NCBI RefSeq assembly: GCF_000758525.1
Contig: NZ_CP009241.1
Location: 5,642,001 to 5,706,000, forward strand
DNA from: Paenibacillus sp. FSL H7-0357
GTDB lineage: Bacteria > Bacillota > Bacilli > Paenibacillales > Paenibacillaceae
Direction of reading: 5' to 3'
DNA length: 64,000 nucleotides
Shown: positions 51,304-59,687 of the stretch, piece by piece
Numbering within the stretch: position 1 is the stretch's first letter
Layout: each line of letters starts with the position of its first letter
Notes under the pieces: model-generated
Told to the model about the DNA's origin: nothing
The model's input: only the letters and a program-made list of their open reading frames with translations
Database searches by the model: none
Translations under genes and position numbers: made by a program

Positions 51304-54264
51304 TTATGCGATATTGCGTTTAAACAATATCCACGTACTTATAAAATAGCAACCCAATAGCACTATAACGGCAGACAGCGCTGCAAAACTGCTCGTCAAT
51401 ACACTCTGTATTCCGATATAAGCGGACAGTTCTGCGTAAAAGCTGTCAATCATGAAGAATATTAAAAGGATGTTAATAATAAAGGCCATCAGAACGGGTG
51501 TACCGAACCAGATCCCCATTTGCTTCAAAATAATACGGTTTAATTGTCGCTCGGATATTCCCATATTTCTTAAGATGCTGAACCTGTATTTAAAATCTGA
51601 AGAGTCTGAAAGCTGCTGCAAAGACAAAACAGTGAAGCAGATAATCAGCAGTACTACGCCTGTATAGTTCAGCATTGCCTTTGTTGTGAATCCTCCTGCC
51701 GTACTGTCATTGATCTGCAGAGTGCTTAGCCTGATCTCACTTGAATTTCCTGTTGTAGTATCAGCAGTACGAACAGTTTGATCAAAGAGTGTTCTCAATT
51801 GTTCTGCATCCTTATAGGGCAGCGGATCTGCAGTATTAATGAAGAGCAATTGATTAGCAGGCATAAGCTCCGCACAGACTTTATCCGGAAACACATATAA
51901 TGCCTCAGTGTAGGTGTTATACAAATACGGTCCCAGATCATCCTGATAAAAAGGCGTTGAGGATATGACAAGGTCCGCCGTCTCTGCACGGAGCTGCCGA
52001 TGCTCGTTCAAGAATCCGTTGATCACTTTTGGATCTGCTAACGCATTCCACTGAGTCGTAAATTCCTCTTCGCTCAGCCGGATAGGCTCCAGATTATTCA
52101 AGCTTCGCAGAAAGTTATAGTCGGATAGCGAGAGTGCCAACACGGGGAACTGATATTTATTTCTCTTATTGAAATTCTCACGGTTAACGAAATAGCTGGT
52201 GAATTCAAGGATCCCGGCAACCTGGACATTCCTGTGCTTTAAGAATTCGGCCACAAAGCCATAGTCGGCCTGAGCTATGTTCTTCTCGTATCGGATATTG
52301 TTGTACTGGCTGAACACTTGGACGTCATACTTGCTTTTTTTCTCCAAATGACCGCTCATCCACCCCGTCATGACCGGCTCCAAGGCAAACAGAAATAGAG
52401 ACAGCGCCAGTATAAGACAAATGATGGACATGGTTTTGGATGTCGTTTTTAATTTGGCCATTATCTGTCCAAAGAGAAACAGATTCTCACCGTTATATGT
52501 AAGTCCGGGGGATTTCTCTTTCAAATAGGCTATCCAGCGGTTCAGGAAGTAGAAGAAGCCGCAAACATTGAGCGCCACGAAAAAAAAAGCGGCTGCAATC
52601 TCAACATTTGAACTTACGGTTACATGAGAGCTTCGGGATACCCGAAAAGAAAATACCACGTTAAAAATACCAAGAGTCATCAGAGTTCCCAACAGGCCAT
52701 TGAAGCCCAACCGCTTGGAAAAGCATCTTCCGAGTCCAAAATATATTACAGACAAGACCATAATTGCCGGAGATATTACGCTGCCGTACAGAGATATTTG
52801 GAGGCTTTCGGGCAAGCTGTCCGAATAGAATTTCCGGAAGATATAAATCCCCCGGAACAGCATTAATGCTGCCGTGGCGGCGGCCAGAATGACCCAGACG
52901 GACATCCAGGCGCTGCTCTTGTAATCCGTTTCCGTTTTCTTATCAGCATGCAGCATATCAATAATCTTGATTCTCCGAATGGACCTGATGTTCAGGCATC
53001 CGATCAGGCCAAATGCCGAACCAAAGAACAATAGAGTGAACAACAGCGTGTCGGTATAAAGAGGAAAGGTAAATTTGAAGGGCTGGTCATAGGTGCTTAG
53101 CAGCATAGCCGTAATCAATTGAGAGAGAAAACATCCTATAATGATTCCAAGGCTAACCGCAATTCCCCCCATGGCAAGCGTCTCTACAAAAAAAAGCTTC
53201 GCTGTAGTCTTTTGCTCCATGCCCAGAATGGTCTGAATTGCAAATTCTTTTTGCTTCCGCTTAATCATGTAGTCATTTACGTATTTAATCAAAAATAAGA
53301 GAATGGCTGTAATCGCCAGTATAGGCAATGTCATATCCCCGCGGACCGAGGAGAAGGTGAATTCTTCTCCCAGTGAGGGATTATAGTAACGGCTTGATAA
53401 AGCCATAAATGCATAGAACAGCCCGACACAGAAAATCAGTGTGACCATATAGATCAAATAATCTTTTCTGGAGCGCTTGATATTCCGCAGGATCATTTTA
53501 GCGTACATCGAACAGGTCCCCCCGAGCAGAGCCATCACATCCAGTATCTCATTGAAAAACTGCTTCCTGGATTTACTGCCGCGATAGATTTCATTAAATA
53601 TCCGCCCATCTTTGAGAAAGAGCACTCTCTTGGTATAACTCGCAGAGAAAGCGTCATGGGTTACCATCAGAATTGTGGCATCCAGCTGCTCGTTCATGCT
53701 TTGTATGGTATCCAGCAGCATTTGTGATGATCTGCTGTCCAGCGCTCCGGTCGGCTCATCGGCAAGGATAAGCTTGGGATCGTTCACCATCGCCCGCGCA
53801 CAGGCACAGCGCTGCTGCTGCCCTCCCGATGTTTGATAAGGAAATTTATGCAGAATATCATGGATGCCTAACTGAACGGCGATTTGCCGGACACGCACAT
53901 CGATTTCATGGGGGGGAGTCTTGTTAATCGTAAGCGCAAGAGCAATGTTCTCACCAATGGTCAAGGTATCCAGCAAATTGAAATGTTGAAATATAAAACC
54001 GAGGTTCCTCCGGCGAAAACGCGCGAGCTCGCTTTCCGGTATTTCCGTCAGATCGGTTTCCGAAAGATAAATGTGACCTGCACTAACCGTATCAATTGTA
54101 GAGATGCAATTCAGGAGCGTTGTTTTTCCCGATCCGGATGCACCCATAATACCAATGAATTCTCCCTGTTTGACCGCGAAGCTGAGATCATCGATCGCCT
54201 TCGTAACGGAAGGGCCATTACCGTAATATTTCTCTACATGCTCGATTTTCAGTAACTCATTCAT
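51304..54264 (-). CDS. Bce-type peptide ABC transporter, ATPase fused to FtsX-like permease
   Basis: A 986-residue fusion. Residues 1-250 are a BceA-like ATPase (Walker A GASGSGKTT at 41-49, signature TSGGQQQR, Walker B LILADEPTGALD); from 253 a BceB-like permease with ten membrane helices and a large extracellular domain between helices 7 and 8. The permease begins MYAKMILRNIKRSRKDYLIY, a normal BceB start, at an ATG at 53508 with GGGGGG ahead. The two parts are joined through a G6 tract (53518-53523). The start ATG at 54264 has GGAGGTG upstream. The family removes peptide antibiotics from their targets. Confidence 0.88.
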   Translation of the reverse strand: MNELLKIEHVEKYYGNGPSVTKAIDDLSFAVKQGEFIGIMGASGSGKTTLLNCISTIDTVSAGHIYLSETDLTEIPESELARFRRRNLGFIFQHFNLLDTLTIGENIALALTINKTPPHEIDVRVRQIAVQLGIHDILHKFPYQTSGGQQQRCACARAMVNDPKLILADEPTGALDSRSSQMLLDTIQSMNEQLDATILMVTHDAFSASYTKRVLFLKDGRIFNEIYRGSKSRKQFFNEILDVMALLGGTCSMYAKMILRNIKRSRKDYLIYMVTLIFCVGLFYAFMALSSRYYNPSLGEEFTFSSVRGDMTLPILAITAILLFLIKYVNDYMIKRKQKEFAIQTILGMEQKTTAKLFFVETLAMGGIAVSLGIIIGCFLSQLITAMLLSTYDQPFKFTFPLYTDTLLFTLLFFGSAFGLIGCLNIRSIRRIKIIDMLHADKKTETDYKSSAWMSVWVILAAATAALMLFRGIYIFRKFYSDSLPESLQISLYGSVISPAIMVLSVIYFGLGRCFSKRLGFNGLLGTLMTLGIFNVVFSFRVSRSSHVTVSSNVEIAAAFFFVALNVCGFFYFLNRWIAYLKEKSPGLTYNGENLFLFGQIMAKLKTTSKTMSIICLILALSLFLFALEPVMTGWMSGHLEKKSKYDVQVFSQYNNIRYEKNIAQADYGFVAEFLKHRNVQVAGILEFTSYFVNRENFNKRNKYQFPVLALSLSDYNFLRSLNNLEPIRLSEEEFTTQWNALADPKVINGFLNEHRQLRAETADLVISSTPFYQDDLGPYLYNTYTEALYVFPDKVCAELMPANQLLFINTADPLPYKDAEQLRTLFDQTVRTADTTTGNSSEIRLSTLQINDSTAGGFTTKAMLNYTGVVLLIICFTVLSLQQLSDSSDFKYRFSILRNMGISERQLNRIILKQMGIWFGTPVLMAFIINILLIFFMIDSFYAELSAYIGIQSVLTSSFAALSAVIVLLGCYFISTWILFKRNIA

Positions 54265-54328
54265 GTTTTTCACCTCCACTACAGTGTACCTTGAGCAGGT
54301 AAAACATTGTATCCGGAATGCTTTCTAA

Positions 54329-54350
54329 AATCTTTCATCTTTGAAAGATT
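54329..54350. promoter_or_regulatory. Inverted repeat upstream of the ABC gene, likely regulator site
   Basis: AATCTTTCA (54329-54337) and TGAAAGATT (54342-54350) are perfect complements with a 4-base spacer, 65 bases upstream of the ABC start. BceR-type regulators bind inverted repeats ahead of their transporter operons, so this is the best candidate site. Confidence 0.6.
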
Positions 54351-54364
54351 CGAGTTCCTGTCCG

Positions 54365-55375
54365 CTACACTTTGGTGAAGCTTCCTTTCGGAAATTCCAA
54401 GATAATAGAAGTTCCTTCACCCGGATAAGATTCCGCCTCCAGATGTATTCCCAGCTTATCGCCTAAGCGCTTGCATATATACAAGCCCATCCCCGTTGAT
54501 TTCTTCCGGATCCTTCCGTTCTCGCCGGTAAAGCCCTTGTCGAAAATCCGGGGTAAATCGCTCTCATTGATGCCTATACCATTGTCTTTTACCGTGAGTG
54601 CCAAGCCACTGGAAGCCGGAACGACTTGAAATCGAATTTCCGGAGAGTGCACATTTCGGTACTGTACGGCATTTGTAATCAGCTGCTTCAGAATGAACTC
54701 CACCCATTTACGGTCTGTGTAAACAGTATGAGGTGAGGACTCTACGTCAACATGGACATTATTTCTGAGCAAAATCTGTTTATTGTCGGCGATGGCTTGA
54801 TGAACCATATCGGTAACCGAAACCTCTTTTACCAGAAAATCGCGTTCTGCTTCGTCGCTGCGGGCATAGTACAGGGCCTGCTCGGCATACAGATCGATTT
54901 TTTGCAGTTCGGAAAGTACTTTCGATGAGAGTTCCGACTTATTATTGGCACACATAATCTGAATGGCGGCGATCGGTGTTTTCACCTCATGAATCCATTG
55001 CTCAATGTAATCCTTGTACTCTTTCCGTTCACGTTTCGTTGCCGATACTTTTTCCAGCATAGATTTGTTGCACGCCTTCAATATTTTGAAATAAGCTAAG
55101 CCTTCACCTGTATCCGGAACATCCATAACTTCCGACAACAAATACTTATGTTCAAGTTTCTCCAGAAGAGCAACCGTCCGGCTAATTCTTTTGTTCTTGC
55201 CACGGTAATCAAGAAAGCTATACATTACTGCACCTGCAAGCCACACCAGAATAATTAATAGTACCTCTTCAAACTGAATATTGAGCGTGAGCAGGAGCAA
55301 GGTTAAAGTCAGCATGCCAAAGACATTCAGTACACCCACTAACAGCTGATCCTTAAGATATTGGCTTTTCTTCAT
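54365..55375 (-). CDS. Intramembrane-sensing histidine kinase (BceS type)
   Basis: A 336-residue kinase with two close N-terminal membrane helices (about 11-31 and 37-55) and almost no extracellular loop. The phospho-acceptor lies in EQWIHEVKTPIAAIQI (H129), and the ATPase domain has VKDNGIGINESDLPRIFDKG and GMGLYICKRL. In Bce systems such kinases sense through the partner transporter, here the fused ABC protein. The start overlaps the response-regulator stop by four bases. Confidence 0.9.
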   Translation of the reverse strand: MKKSQYLKDQLLVGVLNVFGMLTLTLLLLTLNIQFEEVLLIILVWLAGAVMYSFLDYRGKNKRISRTVALLEKLEHKYLLSEVMDVPDTGEGLAYFKILKACNKSMLEKVSATKRERKEYKDYIEQWIHEVKTPIAAIQIMCANNKSELSSKVLSELQKIDLYAEQALYYARSDEAERDFLVKEVSVTDMVHQAIADNKQILLRNNVHVDVESSPHTVYTDRKWVEFILKQLITNAVQYRNVHSPEIRFQVVPASSGLALTVKDNGIGINESDLPRIFDKGFTGENGRIRKKSTGMGLYICKRLGDKLGIHLEAESYPGEGTSIILEFPKGSFTKV

Positions 55376-56034
55376 ACTTTGTATCCTTGCCCATATTTAG
55401 TCTGAATCAAGTTATCGATGCCAATCTGGCTGAGCTTGCTGCGGAGCCTTGTGACATGAACACTTAAAGCATTGTCATCAATATACAATTGATTGTCCCA
55501 TAAATATTCCACCAGATCTGCTCTGGAGACCATTTGTCCCTGATGCTTGAACAGATAAGCTAGTATCTTGCTTTCATTTTTCGTCAACTCCACACTCTCG
55601 CCATGATAGTGGACTTTACCTGTGTCCGAATAGAAGTAGACATCCCTGCAGGACAGATAATCTTTATTCTCGTTCGGGAACGCACGTCTGAGTAATGCCG
55701 TAATACGGGCAAGCAAAATAGAAGCATTATAAGGCTTGGTAATAAAATCATCTCCGCCTCTCATAATGCCGTTTAATTCATCCATATCTGTATTCCGGCT
55801 CGTTACAAAAATAATCGGAATGCCCGATTCCTCGCGTATTAGTGAGCAAAGCTTAAAACCGTCAATACCAGGTAAGTTGATATCCAACAGAATCAGATTC
55901 GGATTCTCCAACGCGACTTCTTCAAGGATATTGGAGAAATGGACCGGTGCGCATACCGAGTAACCGTTAAACGACACCAGTATTGATAATTCTTCACGAA
56001 TGGTCTCATCATCTTCCACAATCATAATCTTCAT
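55372..56034 (-). CDS. OmpR-family response regulator (BceR type)
   Basis: A 220-residue regulator: MKIMIVEDDE at the start, phospho-acceptor in LILLDINLPGIDGF (D51), and a C-terminal winged helix (LAYLFKHQGQMVSRADLVEY). The ATG at 56034 has AGAGGTGG six bases upstream; the frame extends 42 codons further without a start signal. It should activate the transporter gene through the dyad at 54329-54350. Confidence 0.92.
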   Translation of the reverse strand: MKIMIVEDDETIREELSILVSFNGYSVCAPVHFSNILEEVALENPNLILLDINLPGIDGFKLCSLIREESGIPIIFVTSRNTDMDELNGIMRGGDDFITKPYNASILLARITALLRRAFPNENKDYLSCRDVYFYSDTGKVHYHGESVELTKNESKILAYLFKHQGQMVSRADLVEYLWDNQLYIDDNALSVHVTRLRSKLSQIGIDNLIQTKYGQGYKV

Positions 56035-56077
56035 TGCTAACCACCTCTTCATGCAGAATTCCCAGGTGCCTCCGGAC

Positions 56078-56842
56078 TCATAGCGGGTGGCTTGCAGCCG
56101 ATCCATTGATGACAATGCAATACTGAATGTTACCGGGATAAAAATCGCGAAGAAAGGCATCTTCTTTCCCGCTCAGCATCGTAAAGGGCGATCCCTCATG
56201 GTCCAGTTTTACAACCGTCGCTCCGTCAGGAAATATTCCTTCAAACAACGCTTGCAGCGGCACGGGATAACTGATTTTTTTGATTTTAAAACGGTTTCCG
56301 GACTCAAGCAGTTCGTCGCAATCATTATAAATACAGCAAATTCTAACGACGGAATTTCGGACTGGGGATACATCAGAATCATTCAAGCGGTTCGCAAACG
56401 GTTCAATAATGTTAAATGGACTTCCGACATGAGAATTTCCGAATTGGCCAAAGTAATTATACCGGCTGTCGTTGGCCCTTATCTCCTCGGCAGTCCGTGT
56501 AAACATATAATTCTCCCGTATTTCGCGCGATTTTGTAACGCTCATCCCGCGCTTGATTCTTGTAAACATATCACTGCTCACTTTTAAAAAATCAGAAAAA
56601 TGAACTCCTAAATACCCGGCATACTGTCCCCGGCAAGTCCTCAGGCTAGACATGAAAGCAAGCCATATTCCGGTAATATCACTCTCGGTACTAATATGCT
56701 CTTCTCTATATATTGACTGAAGTTGAACCACACAATCAATTACATTTTTAATATCTTCTGGTGGATTTCCGCATTCACGGATCAAGCCCGCAATATAATC
56801 GAGAGATTTTCGAACTCCGCTGATGGAGTCGATGCCGATCAC
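56078..56842 (-). CDS. Hypothetical protein, weakly erythromycin-esterase-like
   Basis: A 254-residue frame starting at a GTG with no clear ribosome binding site; the true start may differ or the 5' end may be lost. FGQFGNSHVGSPF after SREIRENYMFTRTAEEIRAN recalls the R-E-x-x-M-x-x-N ... H-N-x-H-V pattern of erythromycin-esterase-like proteins, but the match is short. No membrane segment. It lies 43 bases upstream of the bceR-like gene and could be co-transcribed. Confidence 0.5.
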   Translation of the reverse strand: MIGIDSISGVRKSLDYIAGLIRECGNPPEDIKNVIDCVVQLQSIYREEHISTESDITGIWLAFMSSLRTCRGQYAGYLGVHFSDFLKVSSDMFTRIKRGMSVTKSREIRENYMFTRTAEEIRANDSRYNYFGQFGNSHVGSPFNIIEPFANRLNDSDVSPVRNSVVRICCIYNDCDELLESGNRFKIKKISYPVPLQALFEGIFPDGATVVKLDHEGSPFTMLSGKEDAFLRDFYPGNIQYCIVINGSAASHPL

Positions 56843-56845
56843 TTT

Positions 56846-56971
56846 GATCTTCCGCTCGGAGCAGCACTTGGCACAGCAATATTCCCCGGTGCAGGAACAG
56901 CCGTTGGTTATTTATTTGACGCTTACGTTTGGCACGACTTCAAATGCAGTTTCTTGAATTTATCAATATAA
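56846..56971 (+). pseudogene. Glycine-zipper-like protein remnant
   Basis: The plus-strand frame reads LPLGAALGTAIFPGAGTAVG then YLFDAYVWHDFK and ends at 56971. The repeated small residues resemble a membrane glycine zipper as in toxins or bacteriocin-like proteins. No start codon or ribosome binding site is present, so at best this is a C-terminal remnant. The same DNA is upstream of, not inside, the leftward gene. Confidence 0.25.
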
Positions 56972-57002
56972 GATCTATTTGAAGAACATTTATCTGACAA
57001 AA

Positions 57003-57030
57003 ATAAAAGCACTCTCCCGAGTGCTTCTTC
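57003..57030. terminator. Terminator of the small HTH gene
   Basis: AAGCACTC (57007-57014) pairs with GAGTGCTT (57019-57026) around TCCC, flanked by an A run on the left that reads as T on the minus strand. Confidence 0.75.
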
Positions 57031-57039
57031 AATAACCAT

Positions 57040-57252
57040 CTATTCTTCTGGCACATACTCAATTAAGTCTGACAGCTTGCATTGAAACATATCACAAAGT
57101 TTAAATAGCGTCTCCAGCTTAATAGTCTCCAGGTGGGCTTCTCTGTACAGCTTATTAATTGAATTTCGACTAAGACCTGATTTCTCCATTAATTCGGTGA
57201 TGTCGTCTATGCGATGTTTAGCCATCAGAACTCTTAAATTGCTTTTCAACAA
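57040..57252 (-). CDS. Small XRE-family (Cro/CI-like) regulator
   Basis: A 70-residue single-domain HTH protein (ITELMEKSGLSRNSINKLYR; KLCDMFQCKLSDLIEYVPEE) of the short type common in phages and mobile elements. A TTG at 57252 has GGAGGGG six bases ahead; the frame opens at another TTG (57267) that is part of the ribosome binding site itself. Divergent from the gene at 57390, with repeated motifs between them. Confidence 0.8.
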   Translation of the reverse strand: MLKSNLRVLMAKHRIDDITELMEKSGLSRNSINKLYREAHLETIKLETLFKLCDMFQCKLSDLIEYVPEE

Positions 57253-57300
57253 AATGTTCCCCTCCAACTATTATGTAATGATAATTGCAGACAGCTAATT

Positions 57301-57369
57301 GACCTTATAGAGTTAAATTTAGCTTTACAATCAACTCCACAAGGTTATATAATGACCTTATAAAGTTAA
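57301..57369. promoter_or_regulatory. Repeated operator motifs between divergent small genes
   Basis: GACCTTATAGAGTTAA (57301-57316) and GACCTTATAAAGTTAA (57354-57369) differ at one base and are 53 bases apart; an inverted AAGGTTATAT precedes the second (57341-57350). They are probable binding sites of the small HTH protein. Confidence 0.6.
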
Positions 57370-57389
57370 AAAACTTGGAGGTGTCCTGT

Positions 57390-57680
57390 TTGTTTGAATC
57401 TTTAGAAGCTTTAACTGATCCATTGATTCGCATACGGGTTGAAGCGATGTACCGTGAACTGTTGGACACCGATTCTAACTATAAAGTGCTTTTACTGGAA
57501 AGCGATCAGTGCTTTCAGCAACTTTGGAACGCTCTGCCCGAGGAACAGCAGAAAACTGCTTTCCTGTATGAGGACACTCAGTTGTCGCTTCAAGCCATTC
57601 TTGAGCGCTCCATCTATTTGCAGGGATTTAAAGATGCTCTTTATCTTTTCAATGAACTACAGATTTCAACACATTCTTAA
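57390..57680 (+). CDS. Small hypothetical protein
   Basis: A 96-residue mostly helical, acidic protein. A TTG at 57390 has GGAGGTG six bases upstream, the same arrangement as in the divergent HTH gene. No motif or family recognised. Its pairing with an XRE regulator and shared operators suggests the two genes are regulated together. Confidence 0.6.
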   Translation: MFESLEALTDPLIRIRVEAMYRELLDTDSNYKVLLLESDQCFQQLWNALPEEQQKTAFLYEDTQLSLQAILERSIYLQGFKDALYLFNELQISTHS

Positions 57681-57730
57681 TTCGATTCTTTAATTACATT
57701 ATCCTTTTTCTAACTTACGTGCAAAGAAAA

Positions 57731-57755
57731 GGCGCATTCACTTGAATGCGCCTTT
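57731..57755. terminator. Terminator shared by convergent gene and tRNA
   Basis: GGCGCATTCA and TGAATGCGCC pair around CT, with A residues before and T residues after. It lies between the small hypothetical gene and the leftward tRNA. Confidence 0.8.
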
Positions 57756-57770
57756 CACTGTTGCTATTGA

Positions 57771-57856
57771 TGCCGAGGACGGGGGTCGAACCCGTACGGT
57801 ACTCACGTACCGCAGGATTTTAAGTCCTGTGCGTCTGCCTGTTCCGCCACCCCGGC
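57771..57856 (-). tRNA. tRNA-Leu (anticodon TAA)
   Basis: The minus strand folds as an 86-base class II tRNA: acceptor GCCGGGG / CCTCGGC plus A, anticodon stem-loop AGGACTTAAAATCCT with anticodon TAA, a long variable arm (TACGTGAGTA) and T arm GGGTTCGACCCC. CCA is not encoded. It decodes UUA/UUG leucine. Confidence 0.95.
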
Positions 57857-57993
57857 ATGAAATGTGCGTTGTAACGCGACAAGAAATATAATATCACGTA
57901 TCCCGCAAACACGCAATCAAAATCCCAAAAATTTTATTTGCAAAAAAACATCCCGGCCGGAGCCGGGACGGGTCAAGTTCAAGCGTACGGATG

Positions 57994-58473
57994 CTATTGG
58001 CGATCACGTTCACCGCTTCTGCTGCGCATACCGGCCAGCCCCAGGAGTCCCAGGAGTCCGAGCCAGCCCCAGTTGGAGCCTCTGCCGTTGGTTGTGGCAG
58101 CTGTAGTGGTGCTGGTCGCCCGGTATTTGGTGCCACGCGAGGTATCCGGATATTGTGTCAAGGTGTCGTTTGTTCCTGTACGGATCCTATCGTTCATGAT
58201 CGAATCGTTCCTGTGTGTCGTTCCTGTAGTCCGGTTCATCAGGGTATTGTCTTCCTGGTTAAGCATAGGGGCTCCGGTTCTGGTCCCCATGTTGCCCATG
58301 GTGTTGCCTGTTCTATTCTCTGTTCTGTTCTCTGTCTTCAGTCCGTTCATTCCCGTATCAGGAACGGCCGAGCCCATCCCGGCCGTTCCTGCAGCATTCG
58401 CTGCGTTACCGGCTCCAAGCAAACTTATCGATAATACTGTACCGCATGCAAGGCTTGTGATCAGCTTCTTCAA
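57994..58473 (-). CDS. Secreted protein with WGxxGxxG-CTERM signal
   Basis: A 159-residue protein: signal peptide (MKKLITSLACGTVLSISLLG, cleavage near ANAA), a low-complexity Thr/Asn/Gly/Arg-rich body with repeated RTENRTGN-like units, then NWGWLGLLGLLGLAGMRSRS, the tripartite WGxxGxxG motif, hydrophobic helix and basic tail. Such tails are proposed protein-sorting signals, though the processing enzyme is unsettled. Monocistronic between the tRNA and the M15 peptidase. Confidence 0.85.
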   Translation of the reverse strand: MKKLITSLACGTVLSISLLGAGNAANAAGTAGMGSAVPDTGMNGLKTENRTENRTGNTMGNMGTRTGAPMLNQEDNTLMNRTTGTTHRNDSIMNDRIRTGTNDTLTQYPDTSRGTKYRATSTTTAATTNGRGSNWGWLGLLGLLGLAGMRSRSGERDRQ

Positions 58474-58542
58474 GTTGTTATGCCCCCTTCATGGTTTGTC
58501 GCTGATAATTTCCCCACAAGGTGCGGCATCTATTCATACAAG

Positions 58543-59223
58543 TTATTCCTTAACGAGGTTGACGGTCTTGCTTGCGGCATCATAAGTTACCTTGGCGCCA
58601 AGCGCTTCCGCAACTGCCCGCACAGGCGCATACGTTGTCCCGTTCTCTACAAGCCCGGTTGTGAGCTTACGCCCGTTCAGCACGATGGTGATCCCTTGTT
58701 CCTCTGCCGGTTCGTTTGCGCTGATCTTAGCCAAAGCCTCTTGCACCTGTTGTTCGGTCGGATGCTTTCCGGCCAGTAGCTGAGCGGTTGTAAGTCCGAA
58801 GGTCATCTGCAGATGGGGATAGTCTTTAAAGGAAGTCCAATCGCCGCCCCATTCAAACCCCAGCTGTTTAGCTACCTCAGCCACTTCCTGCCAATCTGGG
58901 ACCTTATCGCTGTCTCCGTCCCGGTTCATATCCCAGGATACGTTGTTGCCATCCGGCAGCAGCAGCGCAAAATCAATGGCCAATCCGTAATTATGATAAC
59001 TGCTGCCTCCCCGGGCATTCGTAACAATCGGTCCCTTCTTGGTTCTGCCCTGCGCATAAAGCGCATTCTGCTCTGCAATTGTGCGCATCCCCTGAGTAAT
59101 GATAATGGGGACACCCTTGGCATAGCTCCGCTGGATCAACTCATCCGCAGCAGCTTGCAGCACGGGATGAAGTTTGCCCAGCGATCCGGCAGATTTACTC
59201 TTAACCTGATCCAATGTCAGCAT
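58543..59223 (-). CDS. M15 peptidase (CwlK/L-Ala-D-Glu endopeptidase-like) with copper-amine-oxidase-N-like domain
   Basis: A 226-residue protein from ATG 59223 (GGGGGTG upstream); the open frame runs further but without start signals. The peptidase domain has zinc ligands in SYHNYGLAIDFA (H77, D84) and DYPHLQM (H137). The last 50 residues (ITIVLNGRKLTTGLVENGTT, APVRAVAEALGAKVTYD) are the stalk/Cu-amine-oxidase-N domain common in Paenibacillus cell-wall proteins. No signal peptide is seen, as in phage endolysins. It should cut peptidoglycan peptides. Confidence 0.88.
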   Translation of the reverse strand: MLTLDQVKSKSAGSLGKLHPVLQAAADELIQRSYAKGVPIIITQGMRTIAEQNALYAQGRTKKGPIVTNARGGSSYHNYGLAIDFALLLPDGNNVSWDMNRDGDSDKVPDWQEVAEVAKQLGFEWGGDWTSFKDYPHLQMTFGLTTAQLLAGKHPTEQQVQEALAKISANEPAEEQGITIVLNGRKLTTGLVENGTTYAPVRAVAEALGAKVTYDAASKTVNLVKE

Positions 59224-59352
59224 ATAATCACCCCCTGGTATAGTAAATGCCTTCTCATGCTGCATTTCTTGTATACCTGTCTTGATCAAGCTCCCGGGTG
59301 GATGATTTCCGCAGAAAAAGGCTAAAATAACAATGAAGGGTGGGATAACACA

Positions 59353-59514
59353 ATGGAGATTCACAGCGATAGCTACAAGGTGGCTGCACTTGCCGATCAG
59401 GAAGATGCCGTGGAGGTGATCCGCCAGGCCGAAGCGGCAATTGCCCAAATTACAGGCAACAAGGCCGTTACCCTGATCGCTTATGAGAAGACGGAGGCAA
59501 CCGGCGTAAATTGA
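59353..59514 (+). CDS. Small conserved-type protein, 53 residues
   Basis: A 53-residue frame starting MEIHSDSYKVAALADQEDAV with GGGTGG upstream, divergent from the peptidase gene. It has an alternating helix/strand character (AVEVIRQAEAAIAQITGNKA, VTLIAYEKTE). No annotated family is recognised; the protein-like composition and ribosome binding site support it. Confidence 0.55.
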   Translation: MEIHSDSYKVAALADQEDAVEVIRQAEAAIAQITGNKAVTLIAYEKTEATGVN

Positions 59515-59687
59515 AATGAAATACCAGTACAAGCAGTTCATATCATATGTGGAAAATAATAGATTCACATGGTAAAATCCATTTGTGAAACTCTTCACAG
59601 GGAGATTATTGCCATGACCTTACAGGGCACTTCCACGAGGAGTGCCTTTTGTATTTTGAAAACTTGAACTGGGTTTGGGGGGCAAAT

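Noticed and set aside
57771..57856. Integration site (att) at the tRNA-Leu gene
   Set aside because: No duplicated tRNA 3' end or integrase gene was found nearby in the window.
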